Shown here: positions 34,596 through 47,600 of the stretch, in pieces
Layout of the letters: each line of letters begins with the position of its first letter
How positions within the stretch are numbered: position 1 is the first letter of the stretch
NCBI RefSeq assembly: GCF_015706575.1
Contig: NW_024037059.1
Span: 38,229,058 to 38,293,057, forward strand
Source of the DNA: Patiria miniata
Lineage: Eukaryota > Echinodermata > Asteroidea > Valvatida > Asterinidae
Reading direction: 5' to 3'
Length of the DNA stretch: 64,000 nt
Translations under genes and position numbers: made by a program
The notes under the pieces: generated by a model
Databases searched by the model: none
The model's input: only the letters and a program-made list of their open reading frames with translations
Told to the model about the DNA's origin: nothing

Positions 34596-34601
34596 AATAA
34601 A
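34596..34601 (+). promoter_or_regulatory. Candidate polyadenylation signal downstream of RTF2
   Basis: An AATAAA within TAAATAAATAAAC lies about 1.05 kb after the RTF2 stop. An ATTAAA variant much closer to the stop (near 33553) is an alternative. Neither is confirmed. Confidence 0.3.
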
Positions 34602-34693
34602 TAAACAACAAAAAAGATATTGTTCTTTTCTGCTGTCTTTGTTTTCCATTGTTAAGACTGTTACTAACTTAAAAAAAATAATCTTAGTAACTA

Positions 34694-34859
34694 CAGTGAA
34701 ATCTCGATCAGTCAAACTCAAAACAACTGTAAAGTCAACAAATAATCCATTGTCTTCACTTGTCTTAACAATGATATGCAACCCTGCTTAACTCAAAATT
34801 CTGCTTAAGTCAAAGTTTGAACCTGTTCCCTTGAGGTTTGACTTATCAAGATTTCACTG
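34694..34859. mobile_element. Tc1/mariner (pogo/Tigger-like) MITE, 166 bp
   Basis: The ends CAGTGAAATCTCGATCAGTC and its near inverse (GACTTATCAAGATTTCACTG) are flanked by TA on both sides. The TIR style CAGT...CTCGAT[A/C]AGTC matches pogo/Tigger ends. Non-coding. Confidence 0.8.
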
Positions 34860-35634
34860 TAAAAGGTTGTTGACACAAATGTAGAAGGGGTTTTATTAAT
34901 GGGATTTAATTGTTAACTACATTGGCATTGGCATTTGTTGGAGGTTGTAATGTAAAGATGGCTTAGAAACAGACGTCACTCAATAAAATGGAAAGTTAAA
35001 TTTGCAAAAAATCTTATGCCAGACTGATAAAAACACCGCACCCCTCCCCCCAAGAAAACCCAATAAATGAGCGATGTTTTAATCATGGATTCTTACATAA
35101 ATTAACCATCCCGATCCCACCTTCCCCGTTTCAGTTACAGTTGATTTGTTCATAATCTAATTGTCTAGCTTATTAATGGATTATCTCCGGCTGGGCTAGG
35201 CTGAGCCGCCCACAATCGAGTCTAATGATGACGTATTATGCACCTGTTTTAACTTTATAATGATTTGGTGACGTACCCGGTACAAAGGTCACGCGCGGAT
35301 CGGTTTAGCCTTCAGCAAAATGTCGCCACGAAATTGAGATTAAATTAATGATCACAAATTTCGAATAACACAATATATTTGGAATATAAGTAACATTTTA
35401 AAACGACGTTCGAATTTACCAAGTCAAATCACACTAACATGTCTTCGTAATTTTTTTAAAGAAAAGTAGTTCAGGCAATTTACTCACTTCCGGGTTTGGC
35501 CGGTCTGGCACATTAACTTCCGGGTCAAAACACATACGGCATTTAGTGGGTGTCGTTTCCGTATTCAGTTGTGTACGCTGTCATCAAAAACTCGATCTTT
35601 TACTTGGAATTTTACTCACAGAATCACCGTCGAC

Positions 35635-38600
35635 ATGTCTTCTAAAAACCAGAAGGACAAAGCCAAGAACGTGCAAGATAAATATCAGATGATTTTATCG
35701 AAATTGCTGCGTGAGGAAGACAACAAATATTGTGCCGATTGTGACGCGAAAGGTAAAATAGATGAACCAAAAAGATGGCCGCGCCGGACAACCTGCGCCG
35801 GACACGCCGGCGGGGCATTTTGTGTGTAAATCAATGGAGGTGTTGGATTGACCATCATGACTGTAGACTAGACATGTCTCTGATACAATGAGTAAATTAA
35901 TTGGATCCGAATGCCGTACATTCAATTATAAAACGTCAAACGTTAGGTCGATTTATGTAGGAATCGACTTGAATTGAATCCACTCTCTCATTTTGTTCAT
36001 TTTTTATTCATGGCTAGGCAGGTGGTGGGGGGGGGGGGGGGGGCGGGGGGAAACGTGGGTTGTGTTTTGTGTACCATTCTACTTCTAGTACTAGTCAACT
36101 CAAAAGTCTCAAATGGGGAACATAATTTTTATCAAGAATTTACTGGCCTTTTACTAAGCATGTTGTTGTTAAACTTGTGTGCCAATGCCAATCATCACGA
36201 TCATTGCCAATCAATTGTTCCCCCCCCCCCCCAACGTTGACGTGGGAATATCTCTTTTGAAGTGACAAAATTTGCATCACTGGGGCAAAATGTGGTCACG
36301 GTACATCGTGCGGTGATTGCCATCTTTATTTTCGTGTTGCGTTTTGTCGTTGTCATCGTCATTGTACCCCCAAATTTCCTCAAAAATTCAAAACCCTGCC
36401 CTTTATCTATGACATACCTATATTTTCTTAATGTCGCCAACTAGTTTGGGTGGTCAAATAATTTAAAAGTGGATTTTGTTCCCTTATAAAATTATACTAT
36501 AGGAACTGCATACAGGCCTACTCATTTGCAATGAAATGTAATGATAATTCGTTCATCATGTTTTTAAATTTTAGGTCCGAGGTGGGCATCATGGAATTTA
36601 GGGATCTTTCTGTGCATACGATGCGCCGGTATTCATCGCAACCTGGGCGTACATGTCTCTAGAGTAAAGTCAGTCAACTTGGACACTTGGACAGAAGAAC
36701 AGATAGCAGTGAGTAACGTCATAGTGCAGCAAATACAATTTCCAAAATAAAAAAGAAATGGGCCTGGTGGTTTTATGCTTTGAAAGACGCAAAAGGACAA
36801 ATTCAAAGTACATTGCCGGTCCAAGCGTTTACCTTGAATGGGGCCGGGGGGATGGGGAGGGGGGGGGGGGGGGGGCGCCCCTCCGCACCCCTTCGCACCC
36901 CTTGCATCCACCAGTGTGAATGATAAGTGAGTTTTGCATTTTATTGTGCTGTCTTTAAAGGGAAAATACAACATTTGCAAACATCAAAAAATAAAACTAC
37001 CAAATCATTTTGAAATACCTTGCTGGACTGTTAGTGAATGACAGTGTAAAGCATCCTGTAAAATCATGGCACCTGGTATACTGTCATTTTCAAGAAAAGG
37101 GGTATTTTTGTATCAATTTCCAACGCTGATCGGCCGATCAGCGTTGGAAAAAACTGGCTTTTTTTTCAAATACTGGCCCCAATTGACCATCGCACTTGTT
37201 TGCAATCGATTACAAACCTATGAACGGGTACGAGCCAGCTAGACTGGTTCCCTGACCTTACAATTCCCCAATGTATATAAACTGCTCTGTTTCTTCTTAT
37301 ATGGAGTCAGGGAACCAGACTACAGGAAAATGATTGTTTTTCTTGGTTTTTATAGCATTTTCGAACCCAAAACCTCAAAAAAGTCAGTGTAACTATATTT
37401 GCTATATATTTCCAACCCCCCAATCCCATCCATTTCTGAAAATTACAGCAAAAGCAAATGATGTATATTCCCTTTAATAACCTGTCCTTCGTTATTTATG
37501 AGGGACAGGGAGCATTTTGAATAATTTAGTATTTCATTATTGGAACTTTGAATATTCGACCGTTGGTACAAGCTGACTGGCTAATATTTAAGAAAATCAA
37601 GGAAGCTCTCCAATTGTGCATTTAAAAAGGCGTTCCACAAAAACGTGGTATGGATCGAGGCGGAGTGACGTCAGTTTTCATTGGTTACTGTGTGTTTACT
37701 GTGTTACCATTCAGCACTGCAGACTCAAGAACCATTGAGTTTCAAGAACATAGGTCTGGGAGCTAGATAAACAAATGTAAAAAAAAAATTGACAAACAAC
37801 CTCACATTATACAGATAAAATATCATATAAGCTTCCATCACTGACCTTTTTTTTCCATCTTCTCAAGACAGCTCACAAATTTTTTTCAATATTTTATTTG
37901 GTAAAATGCTATTTAAATCTATTCGGTCCTTTCTTGACTACATAATATTATGAAGAAATGATGATCATGCCTTGTTAATGTTATTCCTTTCTTTATTTAC
38001 AGAGTGTTGAGAGCGGGGGTAACACCATCGGCCGAAAAGTCTATGAGAAGAACCTGCCTGCAGACTTCCGAAGACCAACAGCAGATTCGTATCCTTTATA
38101 TTAACCCTAACCCCTCCTCCAACCCATCAAACCCCAACGGCATGTTTTGTTGGAATCAGTCAGGATGGGTACAGTACCCCTAAACTGACAGTCTTTTACA
38201 TTGGGTTGGGCACACCTTCAGAATCAAAGTCAGAAATATGTGTGTGCAGTTTCCCATATGGTGTTGGAATTTGCCAGGATGGGTATGGTTCCTAGTAAAT
38301 TATGCTAGGGAATAAGGCATAAAGGAAGAAATCTTGCAATTTTTTTTTTCCATTTAGTTAATTAATTTGGTAATCTTTTAAAGACTAAAACTAACACAGT
38401 TTCTCACATGTATCAAAGAAGTTCTATAAAAATCCAACATGTGGTTTTGCAGTATTTTAAAGAATTCTTCATTCCAGTTTTGCAACATTTGGATGGATTT
38501 ATATTCCATTATGTGTTTAGATTTGTCCGTTATTACTGCACAAAGATAGATTGGGCTACACTTTGGCATTTCTTAGCAAAGATACATGCATTTAGTTTTA

Positions 38601-41600
38601 AATTTATGAAGCGTTTAAAATTAGTGTTTTTAAGTACAATTTATATTATTCTAATAATTGAAACACTCTGGTGGTAAATTTTTATGATTTTTTTTTCCAA
38701 ATAAAATGCATTTTTTGTGGTTTCGTCTTTTCGTTTTTCCTTGACAACCTGTAAGCAGGAGTTCTCTGGAACATTTCATCCGATCCAAATATGACCACAA
38801 GAAATACATGGATAAAGATTATGTCCGTCCAACCCCTAAGGTAAGGTTTGTAAGAGCTGAGAAGCCAACCGGATAATAAAAGTAAACTTGCATTAGCCCA
38901 AGACTGTCAAGTTCATTCATGACTACTGTACATTAAGTATAACTTTTGCAGCTATCCAGAAAAGTAACGGACGAAATTATTGTTGGAAAGCTTACTTGGT
39001 TTATTCAAGATAGTAATGGAACTAAACTCCCTGTGAAATTATTCTTTCTGGCATGCTGTCATTTTGAAGAAAACAATAAAAGAAGGCCATTTCCAAAGAT
39101 GCGTCAAGTGACACATTTTTGGAAATTACCCAAAGTAGTTGGTTTGAATAGGCGAACCCATGAATGGGTGCGCGCAAGCGTTGACACGACACACACCCAC
39201 ACGTGATTGCTATTATAGGTCAGTTCAGTGCGTGATATCGGGTAGCTGCAATCGGCTGAATCAGAACCTGTCCCGGATGCTGATTTCGGGCGCAATTCAA
39301 AATATGATTCGGAAACTTTTGAACTGAAACCGAGATTCTAGAATTGTGTTTTCTCGGAGAGAGAAGAGGGCCAGGGAGGGATTCCCTGTTTGCAGGGGAA
39401 GTATTACGCCGTGAACCCTAAACCCTAAATTGCTACTCGTGAGTACCTGCTTCTTCCCGCGAGTACTCGAGTAGATGAAAAACCACGAGTAGAATGAGTA
39501 GCATAAACTATGCGCGAGTATTTGAGTAATCAAGTTACTCGCCCAGCGGTACTTGCAGGTGCCTCATAGACTATTCTTTGTTATTTTAATTTTGTAACAT
39601 ACTCATACCTATCGCAGCGATACAGAACCATGGCCCTCTGTCTCGCCTTAATGCACAAGGTCTATTGTAATGTTAAAAAGCTCCGTTACAGTTAATGAAT
39701 TGAACAGCAATTATATTTTAATGTTTTTCAGAGGATACAAGGATATGTTGAAGCCGTCGACAAGAAAGAGAAGAAAAGCGCGAGTGCAGCGAGACACAAG
39801 CAGCAGACCCTGGTAGCATTGGCTAAATCCAGAGAGGTGAGCTTCGGAGGATTTGCAGAACTTGGGACGGACTTAGTAATTGGGCAGGGCCACCATGATC
39901 TGGGGGCCCAAGTGGGATAGACTTGCTTTTTTACACTCTTGGGTTTGAGACTGTTATGTCCCAACTGTGGTAATGGCCCCAACTGTAGTTGGGACAGTCC
40001 CAACTATCAGTCAAGTAAAGCGCATTCATTGTTCTTGGAGCACGCCCCCCATCTGCAGTGCGTTGTTCTTCTCATCGTAGAAGTCTGCACTTTACGGAAG
40101 GAAGGAAGGAAGGAACATTTTGTAAAACCGAATAGTGGATATAAATCTCCCGACACAAAAATGTCATCATTTAAAGGGAAGATACAACATTTGCAAACAT
40201 CAAAAAATGAAATGATCAAATTATCACGAAATACCTTACTGAATCTTTAGGGACTGACAGTCCAAATCATCCTTTAAAATCGTGGCTCCTGGTGTGCTGA
40301 CATTTTCAAGAAAAACTGTATTTTTCCAACACTGGTCGGCCGACTCACAATCGGGCGATTCACAATGCAGTGTGCCACCAAGAGTTTGCCATAGAGAGTC
40401 CATTTTTCAAGTTTACGGTCGACAAAGCATGGCCCATTTGAATGAGTGTTTAGACAACTTAAGCTAAGTTATTATAGATTGGGGCATAGCGTTCTGCCTC
40501 CTTCCAAAAACACACCATGTTGATAAAAAGGAAAGAAAAGGGCAAACAGATACTCAAATCATACGCTTATGAAACTACTGACTGGAAAAACGAAAAATTT
40601 CAAATATCCCGCGCTGCGAATTTGTCGACCATCTCCCACAATGCACTGGGAAAAATTAACTCTCCGTGGCAAACTCTTGGTGGCGCACTGCATTGTGAAT
40701 TGCCCGAATTAATCAAGCTCCACCCTAGTCTGGTTCCCCGACCTGACAATTTCCCCCGACGTCTACACGTCTAAATTGTAGGTCAGGCAGCCTCCGTGGC
40801 TAAAAATAAACATGACGACATTGACGGCCCTTTTTCAAAGCTCGACTTCGTTTCCGAATTCGCTTTATCACATAAAGCTTTTAATGTTCCGATACTTTTT
40901 TTAAAAATAAATCACTTGCTTCATATATCATACAGTTATGATATACAGTTTAATACTTCTGTAAAAAAAACATTGACTAATTTTAACCTGGAATCTTCAA
41001 AGTTGGACACCCAAACAGCACTGTTAGCAGGCGGAGCCGAATTGAGACCACGCCGCGTTTTGGAAAATGCCGGTAACGGTCGTCAAATTCAAACTTGTGC
41101 ATGACGCAGCAAAAAGTTCGCCCCTCCGTATACGATCCGAGTGCAAAATGGTCGTTGAATTTCAAGTTTTCTAAATAAAAGCAATGGATATTAATTATCA
41201 ACTAGTTTTTTTAAGTTTTTAATAAGCAATTAGCAGTTAATAAAACCTATATTATACTCGGAAATACTCGGACACTGTCCGATTGTCGACGAAATGAATT
41301 CGGCAAACTTCGGACAGTTTCGGAAAAAGGAGGAATTCCTCCCGTTTTAGTCACGTGATGTAAATTGTAATACATTGTATTACCGGAGGCTACCTGACCT
41401 AAGATTCATCAGGAATAGTCGGAATCTTTTGGTCTGGGAACCAGACTAGCTCCACCCCACCCCAACTCTAATCGTACCATGCAATCTCTCTTTCTCTCTC
41501 TGTAGTCTGTACCCCGGCCCCTACCCGCGGGGCTCCATGCCTCTCATGCCACCTCAATGTCTTCATCAATGTCGGTGTCATCACCCAATCTGGCGGCTGC

Positions 41601-44600
41601 CGGCCAGCCACCCACGTCGTTGCCCTCCACACCGGTCAAGACGGTCGCCTCTGCCAACGACTTGTTGGGATTGTGTAAGTTGACGTTTGAGTGTTGCATT
41701 GAATCTTCGGGTGTTTTTGCAAACATTGGCTTCATTCCAGCTGTGGCTTCTTGTCCGGTTCCAAAGTCATTGTGATATCCTGAATTTCAAATCAAAATGG
41801 TTACCGCATAAAACCGGATTTATCTTTTTCAAACTCATTTCACGTATTGTCAATATATTTTCCTTTTGATTTGTTTTCAACAAAGTTGTAGCAATGTAGA
41901 AAGGGTGATGGCCCCAAAATGGACACATTTTTGATTAGCAAAGGACTCCACAGAATGGCAGAATCCACCTGCCATCTTGGAAAATCTTGGAGGAATAAAA
42001 GGCAGCCTTCTTCATTTTTGCAAAAAGCCTGATTGAGTAACCACGTATTTGTTTACTCAGCCTAAAGGCATGGGCGTCGCCAGGATTTTTTCTAGAGGGG
42101 GGCCAAAAAAATTTTTGCCCAAAAATGCTTGTATTTCTCAACACATTCTCGATTTATCAGTTTTAGAGGGGGGCAGGGACATTTTGCCACCCCCCCCCCA
42201 ACTCATTAAATTTACACCACTTTGTCTTCGCGCCTCTTTTTCTTTTCTTTTTTTTTCTTCCTGTTTTTTTTTTTTTTTTTTGGCTTTTCCAGGGGGGGCG
42301 GGTGCCCCCCCTTGCCCCCCCCCCTTCGCGACGCCCATGCCTAAAGGTTAATATTTGATTTCACCCTTGACTCCTGACCCCAGGCACGCCCCCCGCCAAC
42401 AACGTGAGCGATCTACTCGGTCTGGACACCCCGACCCCCATGCCCACGGGCAGTCAACCAGCTACGACTAACGGCACGCCGGACAGCGGCACGGCCGAGC
42501 CCTCGCTGTTTGGCGAGGAGGGCACAGGGGCCGGGACAATAGGCACGAAAACCAAAGATTCCATCATGGCGCTGTTTGCGACGTCGTCAGGACAACAGCA
42601 GCAGCAGCCTGCTTACAACGTCCCAGGTACGAAACGCATTGACGAGTTCCTCACATGCTACTACTGACGTAGGCTGAGCCTGTCGTAAAATTTGTCAATG
42701 GTTCTTTATATAACATTGGTTCATTATTTGTTCACTATCTTAAAATTTATCATTGGGTCATAATATTACATTGGTTCATTATTTGTTCACTATTAATTCT
42801 TTCTGGCAAAGAAAGCAGTGGTTCATCTGAAACAAGTGTAACATATGGCTCATGCTTCCTGTGAAAACGAAATTAAAAGCTTGGCAAATTTCTTGACAAT
42901 GAGTATGTCATTTGTTTACCAAATAAACCGGAAGGGAGAAACACCAACATACAGCTGGATAGCTCAGTTGGTATAAAGTACTGGAACGGCAATACAGAGG
43001 GCGCAGGTTCAAACCCCTCTCCAGGCAGTTTCTTTGTTTTACTTTAAAATTGTTTTGCGTTTTTGACTTTCTTCATAGTTCCAACAAACTCATTTCAAAG
43101 GGATGATAAGTTTTAAGGGCATGAGATAATTCCAAAATGAGGTAGGGACTGAAAAATAGAGATTTCTTTGGTCGTTTTTGCAGGCGGCGTGTACATTCCA
43201 TCCCAGAAGCAGCAGCAGCAGCCTTTTGTTGCCAACGGTTACCCGGCCAATTCCGCTGTGCCCGGTTACCAAGTCCCCCAACAGCAAAACGCTGGCATGG
43301 TCGGTTACCAGCAGCAGCAACCGCAGCCCGGCAACATGCAGGGTTACGGCATGATGCCCAACCCGGGCGTGGTGGCACCGCAGCAAGGCATGATGGGACC
43401 ACAGCAAGGCATGGTGGGACAGCAGCAAGGCATGATGGGACAGCAGCAAGGCATGGTGGGACCGCAGCAAGGCATGGTGGGACCGCAGCAAGGCATGGTG
43501 GGACAGCAGCAAGGCATGGTGGGTAATCCAGGCATGATGGGAATGCCAGGGATGTACGGAGCCGGGCAGGCATCGCAACAATCGGCGTATCTTCAGCAGG
43601 TTAGTGAAATCATTCTCACATGAAATAATTACCTTTTTATTTTTTAATGCCATTAATGTTTTTTCTATGATATCATTGATTTAGGCTTGCTAATCCATTT
43701 TGCTTGCTTTTAATATCATTGATTTAGATAAGCATTTGATATCTTGTGTTTATTTTACTCTATATTGGTGCAAACCCCTAAGTGGTAACTATGTATTTAA
43801 AATAACATACAAAAAAATCACTAAAAAATGTGTTTATTACTAGTAAAAAAGACCATATTGGTTTATTTTGTTTCCATTTAATACTAAAATGTCACAATTG
43901 TTTTAAAAGGAAATTTAAGCCTGCTATTGCGATATCAATTGAATATCTGTGCGTGAATAAAAATAGACGCCAGCTCCCAAAATGAAAACAACTTTGCAAA
44001 ACTGCAAACTACTTGACATTGGGGAAAAGATAAAATGCCCAGCTTTTAGAGGAAAATTTCACTGAAATTTGAAACTTCTCAAAAAGCCATATTTCATATA
44101 AAAAGTCGTTCTTGGTTTATTTCAGAAAACAGAAATCTGTTGTCTTTTTATTTGTTCCACAATTTACCTTGCTAATCGCATCAATTTTACTTTGGAGCGA
44201 GCAAACCTAACTTAATGTTCAAACTTTTCTGTATAAATCCAGCTCCACCAATTAAAGCTACAGTTGTAGAATAAAAATTGTAAACACATTTCTCAGAATG
44301 TCGAATCGAAATTTGAAACAGACGTGAAATTTGATCTGTCAGTAAATATTGCTGCGTGTACCAGCAAAAGCTATTAATTAGATTCAAAGTCCAATCGCAC
44401 TATTTATAACGCATATAACCTGTGATTAAGTTAGCTATTTATTAGTCCACAGCACGCATCCTTGTTTACTCTCAAAAGTCAAGTTTGAGTACTTTGATGT
44501 TTTCCATCAAAATATGCACATGCATCTTCACTAAATAAAGTACATGTACACTGTACAAAAAGCCATACAGCATTTTGACAATGTAGATTTTGTATTGAAG

Positions 44601-47600
44601 TTTATAGTACATTCATGCTTGCGTCATGTAGCCGCAGCTGTTATCAGCTATTCCGTTGTTTGGCAATGGCAGCTTCCTAATCCAACATGGCCGCCTCCTA
44701 TTAACATCATAAGTTCATTGCAAACTTTGCCGCGTTCCTAATTTACATACACAAATGACACAGGCGTGGTCAAATTCATCCCTTTTCAATCCAATTGAAT
44801 TGCTATAAAAGCAAAACTTTGGAAAGTTACTCAGGGAATAAATGTGTGCTTGTCCGGTTTTAAACACTCTGCTTAAGGTTAGCAACAGTTTTTTACAGCT
44901 TTTGTTATAATTTTTAAAAAATAATCGACCCAGACAATAACCAATGTAATGCATACAAGCAAGAACTAACCTACATGCAACTAACCACAACGCTTGACTC
45001 ATACCCATGCAACTATGCAGCAGCAACAGCAGCAGCAACAGGCATCACAGCAGCAGCAGCAGCAGTTTCAAATGATGCAGCAGCAGATGACACAGCAGGT
45101 TGGGGCATGTTTTTCAAATGGTTCCCTTCCCATCGGTGTATCCCCTTCCTTCCAACTTTCATTTTGATTGTCTCAGTGATGGAACAGTGTATCGTTGGTT
45201 CTTTGTGTTTCACCCTAAACCTTCCCAACTCAATCAAAATCCATCCATTTGGGGGGATTTTGGCAGACAAGCCATGAGTACCAAGTCCATCAAAATCCAC
45301 CTATATCAGTGGTGGATCTGTGGTGAATTTCGGCGGATTTGGTCCTGAAGCATTATGTAAAGCAGAGTCGGTGATGGATTTTGGCGGACTTGGTACTGTT
45401 CTTAGTAAATTTCACTACTGGAGTTAGGGTTAGGCCAAAAAAAGAATAATAAGTCAGTCTCTGGTCAGCGCGCGCGTCGATTTTAATCATGCGCGTCAAT
45501 TTTTTTTTTTTCTAAAATGTTCCGCGGTAGCTCCAACAGCGCCCTCTATTGCCGCACCTGCTCAATTTTTTTACCAAAGAGCACCAAGGAATGGGAAATT
45601 GCACCAAGGCAAATGATCGAGAGCACCAAGGCAAATTATGGAGAACACCAATGTACATGAGGACACTAAAAAGCAAAATAGTACCCAACTTGTCTGTACA
45701 ATACAAGCTTGAAGAAAAAAAAAAAAAGCAAAAAAAAAAAAAACCACGTCCCCGCGTCAATTCCGGAACTTTGGTCTGACCAGAGACCGAATATTTTTTT
45801 TTTTGGGCCTTAATGTACAAATTTTGCTGTATTTGGTTCGTGAAAGATAATGTGCTCTTTAGCACATAAAAAGGAAGTGTTAATTTCACATCATTGTGTA
45901 TTTGTTTGTAATGGTGGTTTTGTACTCTATGTTTGCAAGTAACTTTCCTTAAAATCATTTACATTATACAGTAAACATCATAATCTCCAATTTCATTTCA
46001 CACTACCCTTTATGGTTGCAAGGGCGGATCTAAAACACAATTATTTTTTTGGGGGGGAGGGGAGGGCCCAAAAAAAAAAATTTGGTCCACCAAAAAGTGG
46101 ATCCAAAAAATTACGGCAAGGGTTCGGGGCCCGCTTATTAAGGATCCGCCCTTGTAGGGTTGTCCATTTTCGAATAATTTAGCATTCGATTATTTGAAAC
46201 TGCACTTGACCGAATATTTGAATATTCTACGATCACGTTTTACACAACGCCAGCAGCAGCTGCCTTCCGCACTGGTCAAAAGTTGCATATATTAAGTGCT
46301 ATATTGGCAATAAATAGGTGTCGACAAATAGTTATCATCAACAAAAAAGTGGCATCTGACTATTAAAAACGCAACTTTATGAGTAAAATAATATCACAGT
46401 CGTGTGTGAACGTGTAAAGTTTTTTTCGTTAAGAATATTCAAACCGGCCAAAAGCTAAATTCGAATATTCGGTATATTTTGGACAGCACTACTACCCTAG
46501 CATGTCACCCTTCCTACATGTACTTTCCACTCTTTTTTATCCCTTTCCGTAAAGTAACTTTGCCTTTTCAGAATTCACAACTTGTTTGGGTCAACTTTGT
46601 TACATTCACATACAATACATCATACGTGCACTGGTAAACCTGTTTCTGATTTTAAAATATGAAAGATAACACAATTCCTCCCTTGTCCTTTGCATGCGTT
46701 ATCCTTTAATATTCAAATTCAAAAGTTGATGGAACAAAATATAGTTTTGTGAAACTGATGTTTAATTCTTAAATTCCATGCACTAAGTTTTTATGCTAAA
46801 TTTTTGTCACAATCCCCATTTTTGTAATAAGCCAGTTCTGTATTTCAACTACACATGCACACATAGGCCAAGTTCGGGCAAGGACCATTAGTCGACTAGT
46901 GGTTGATTTGTGACGTACCTTACGCTTGCGCACTAATAGCAACGTGCGAACGTCTCTAGTCGAACGCTGGTCAAAATGTCATCGCAAAACTTCTGGATCC
47001 TGGCTCTCTGCTAGCGTTATGAATGCGCGTGGCTATTGGTTACCAGCGAAGCAACCAACCCCAGTAGGCTGGTTCCCAATAGTCGACTAGCGTAGTCAAC
47101 CACCGTCGACTAGACAGAGTTCGGGCAAACGTTAGTTAACCATTGGTCAACTATAGTCCTTGCGCGAACTTGGCCATAGTTTTGTGAAACTGATGTTTAA
47201 TTCTTAAATTCCATGCACTAAGTTCTAATGCAAAATTTTTGTCACAATCCCCATTTTTGTAATAAGCCAGCTCGGTATTTCAACTACGCATGCGCACAAT
47301 GATTTGGTTCCTGGGTCATTTGGGATAATCGAAGGCGGACGAACGCGCGCGGAGACGGCCGCACGACGCTCGTGCGCTAATTACAAACAGAATGGGCGCC
47401 TGCGTAACATCCCGTATCATCACGTCAGCAATTTTATCCCGAATGACCTTTGACCTGGACTACTTAATCGAGATACCAAACTGGCTTATTGTGCTTATTG
47501 TGCCCTTGTTTTTTTTTGATGGTTTGTGTTTTGTTTCCTACACTCAATACTTTCCCTCTATCTAACAAACCACACGATTGGTTGGTTTGTGTGGTCACAT

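Larger units (their letters stand above)
33548..35634. other. Intergenic region between RTF2 and SMAP
   Basis: This holds the RTF2 3' UTR, the Tigger-like MITE at 34694 and the SMAP promoter and 5' UTR. No further gene is recognised. The SMAP frame is open upstream of its chosen start (to an ATG at 35569), but family similarity begins at 35635. Confidence 0.45.

Noticed and set aside
35569..35634. Upstream ATG for SMAP giving 22 extra residues
   Set aside because: Family similarity starts at [13 protein letters not shown] (35635), which matches the length and pattern of other SMAP N-termini; the extension is unlike any SMAP.
39414..39432. Interstitial telomere repeat (CCCTAAACCCTAAA)
   Set aside because: Only two imperfect units; too short to support a telomeric origin. 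The same applies to GTTAGGGTTAGG at 45423-45434, which is the edge of a MITE.
42953..43028. Functional tRNA gene
   Set aside because: A and B boxes are present, but the anticodon arm and T stem pair poorly; a tRNA-derived repeat is more likely.
43073..43653. Long minus-strand frames (166-187 codons) with repeated HHALL/CLAAVPP units
   Set aside because: They are antisense shadows of the 21-nt coding repeat in SMAP exon 8.
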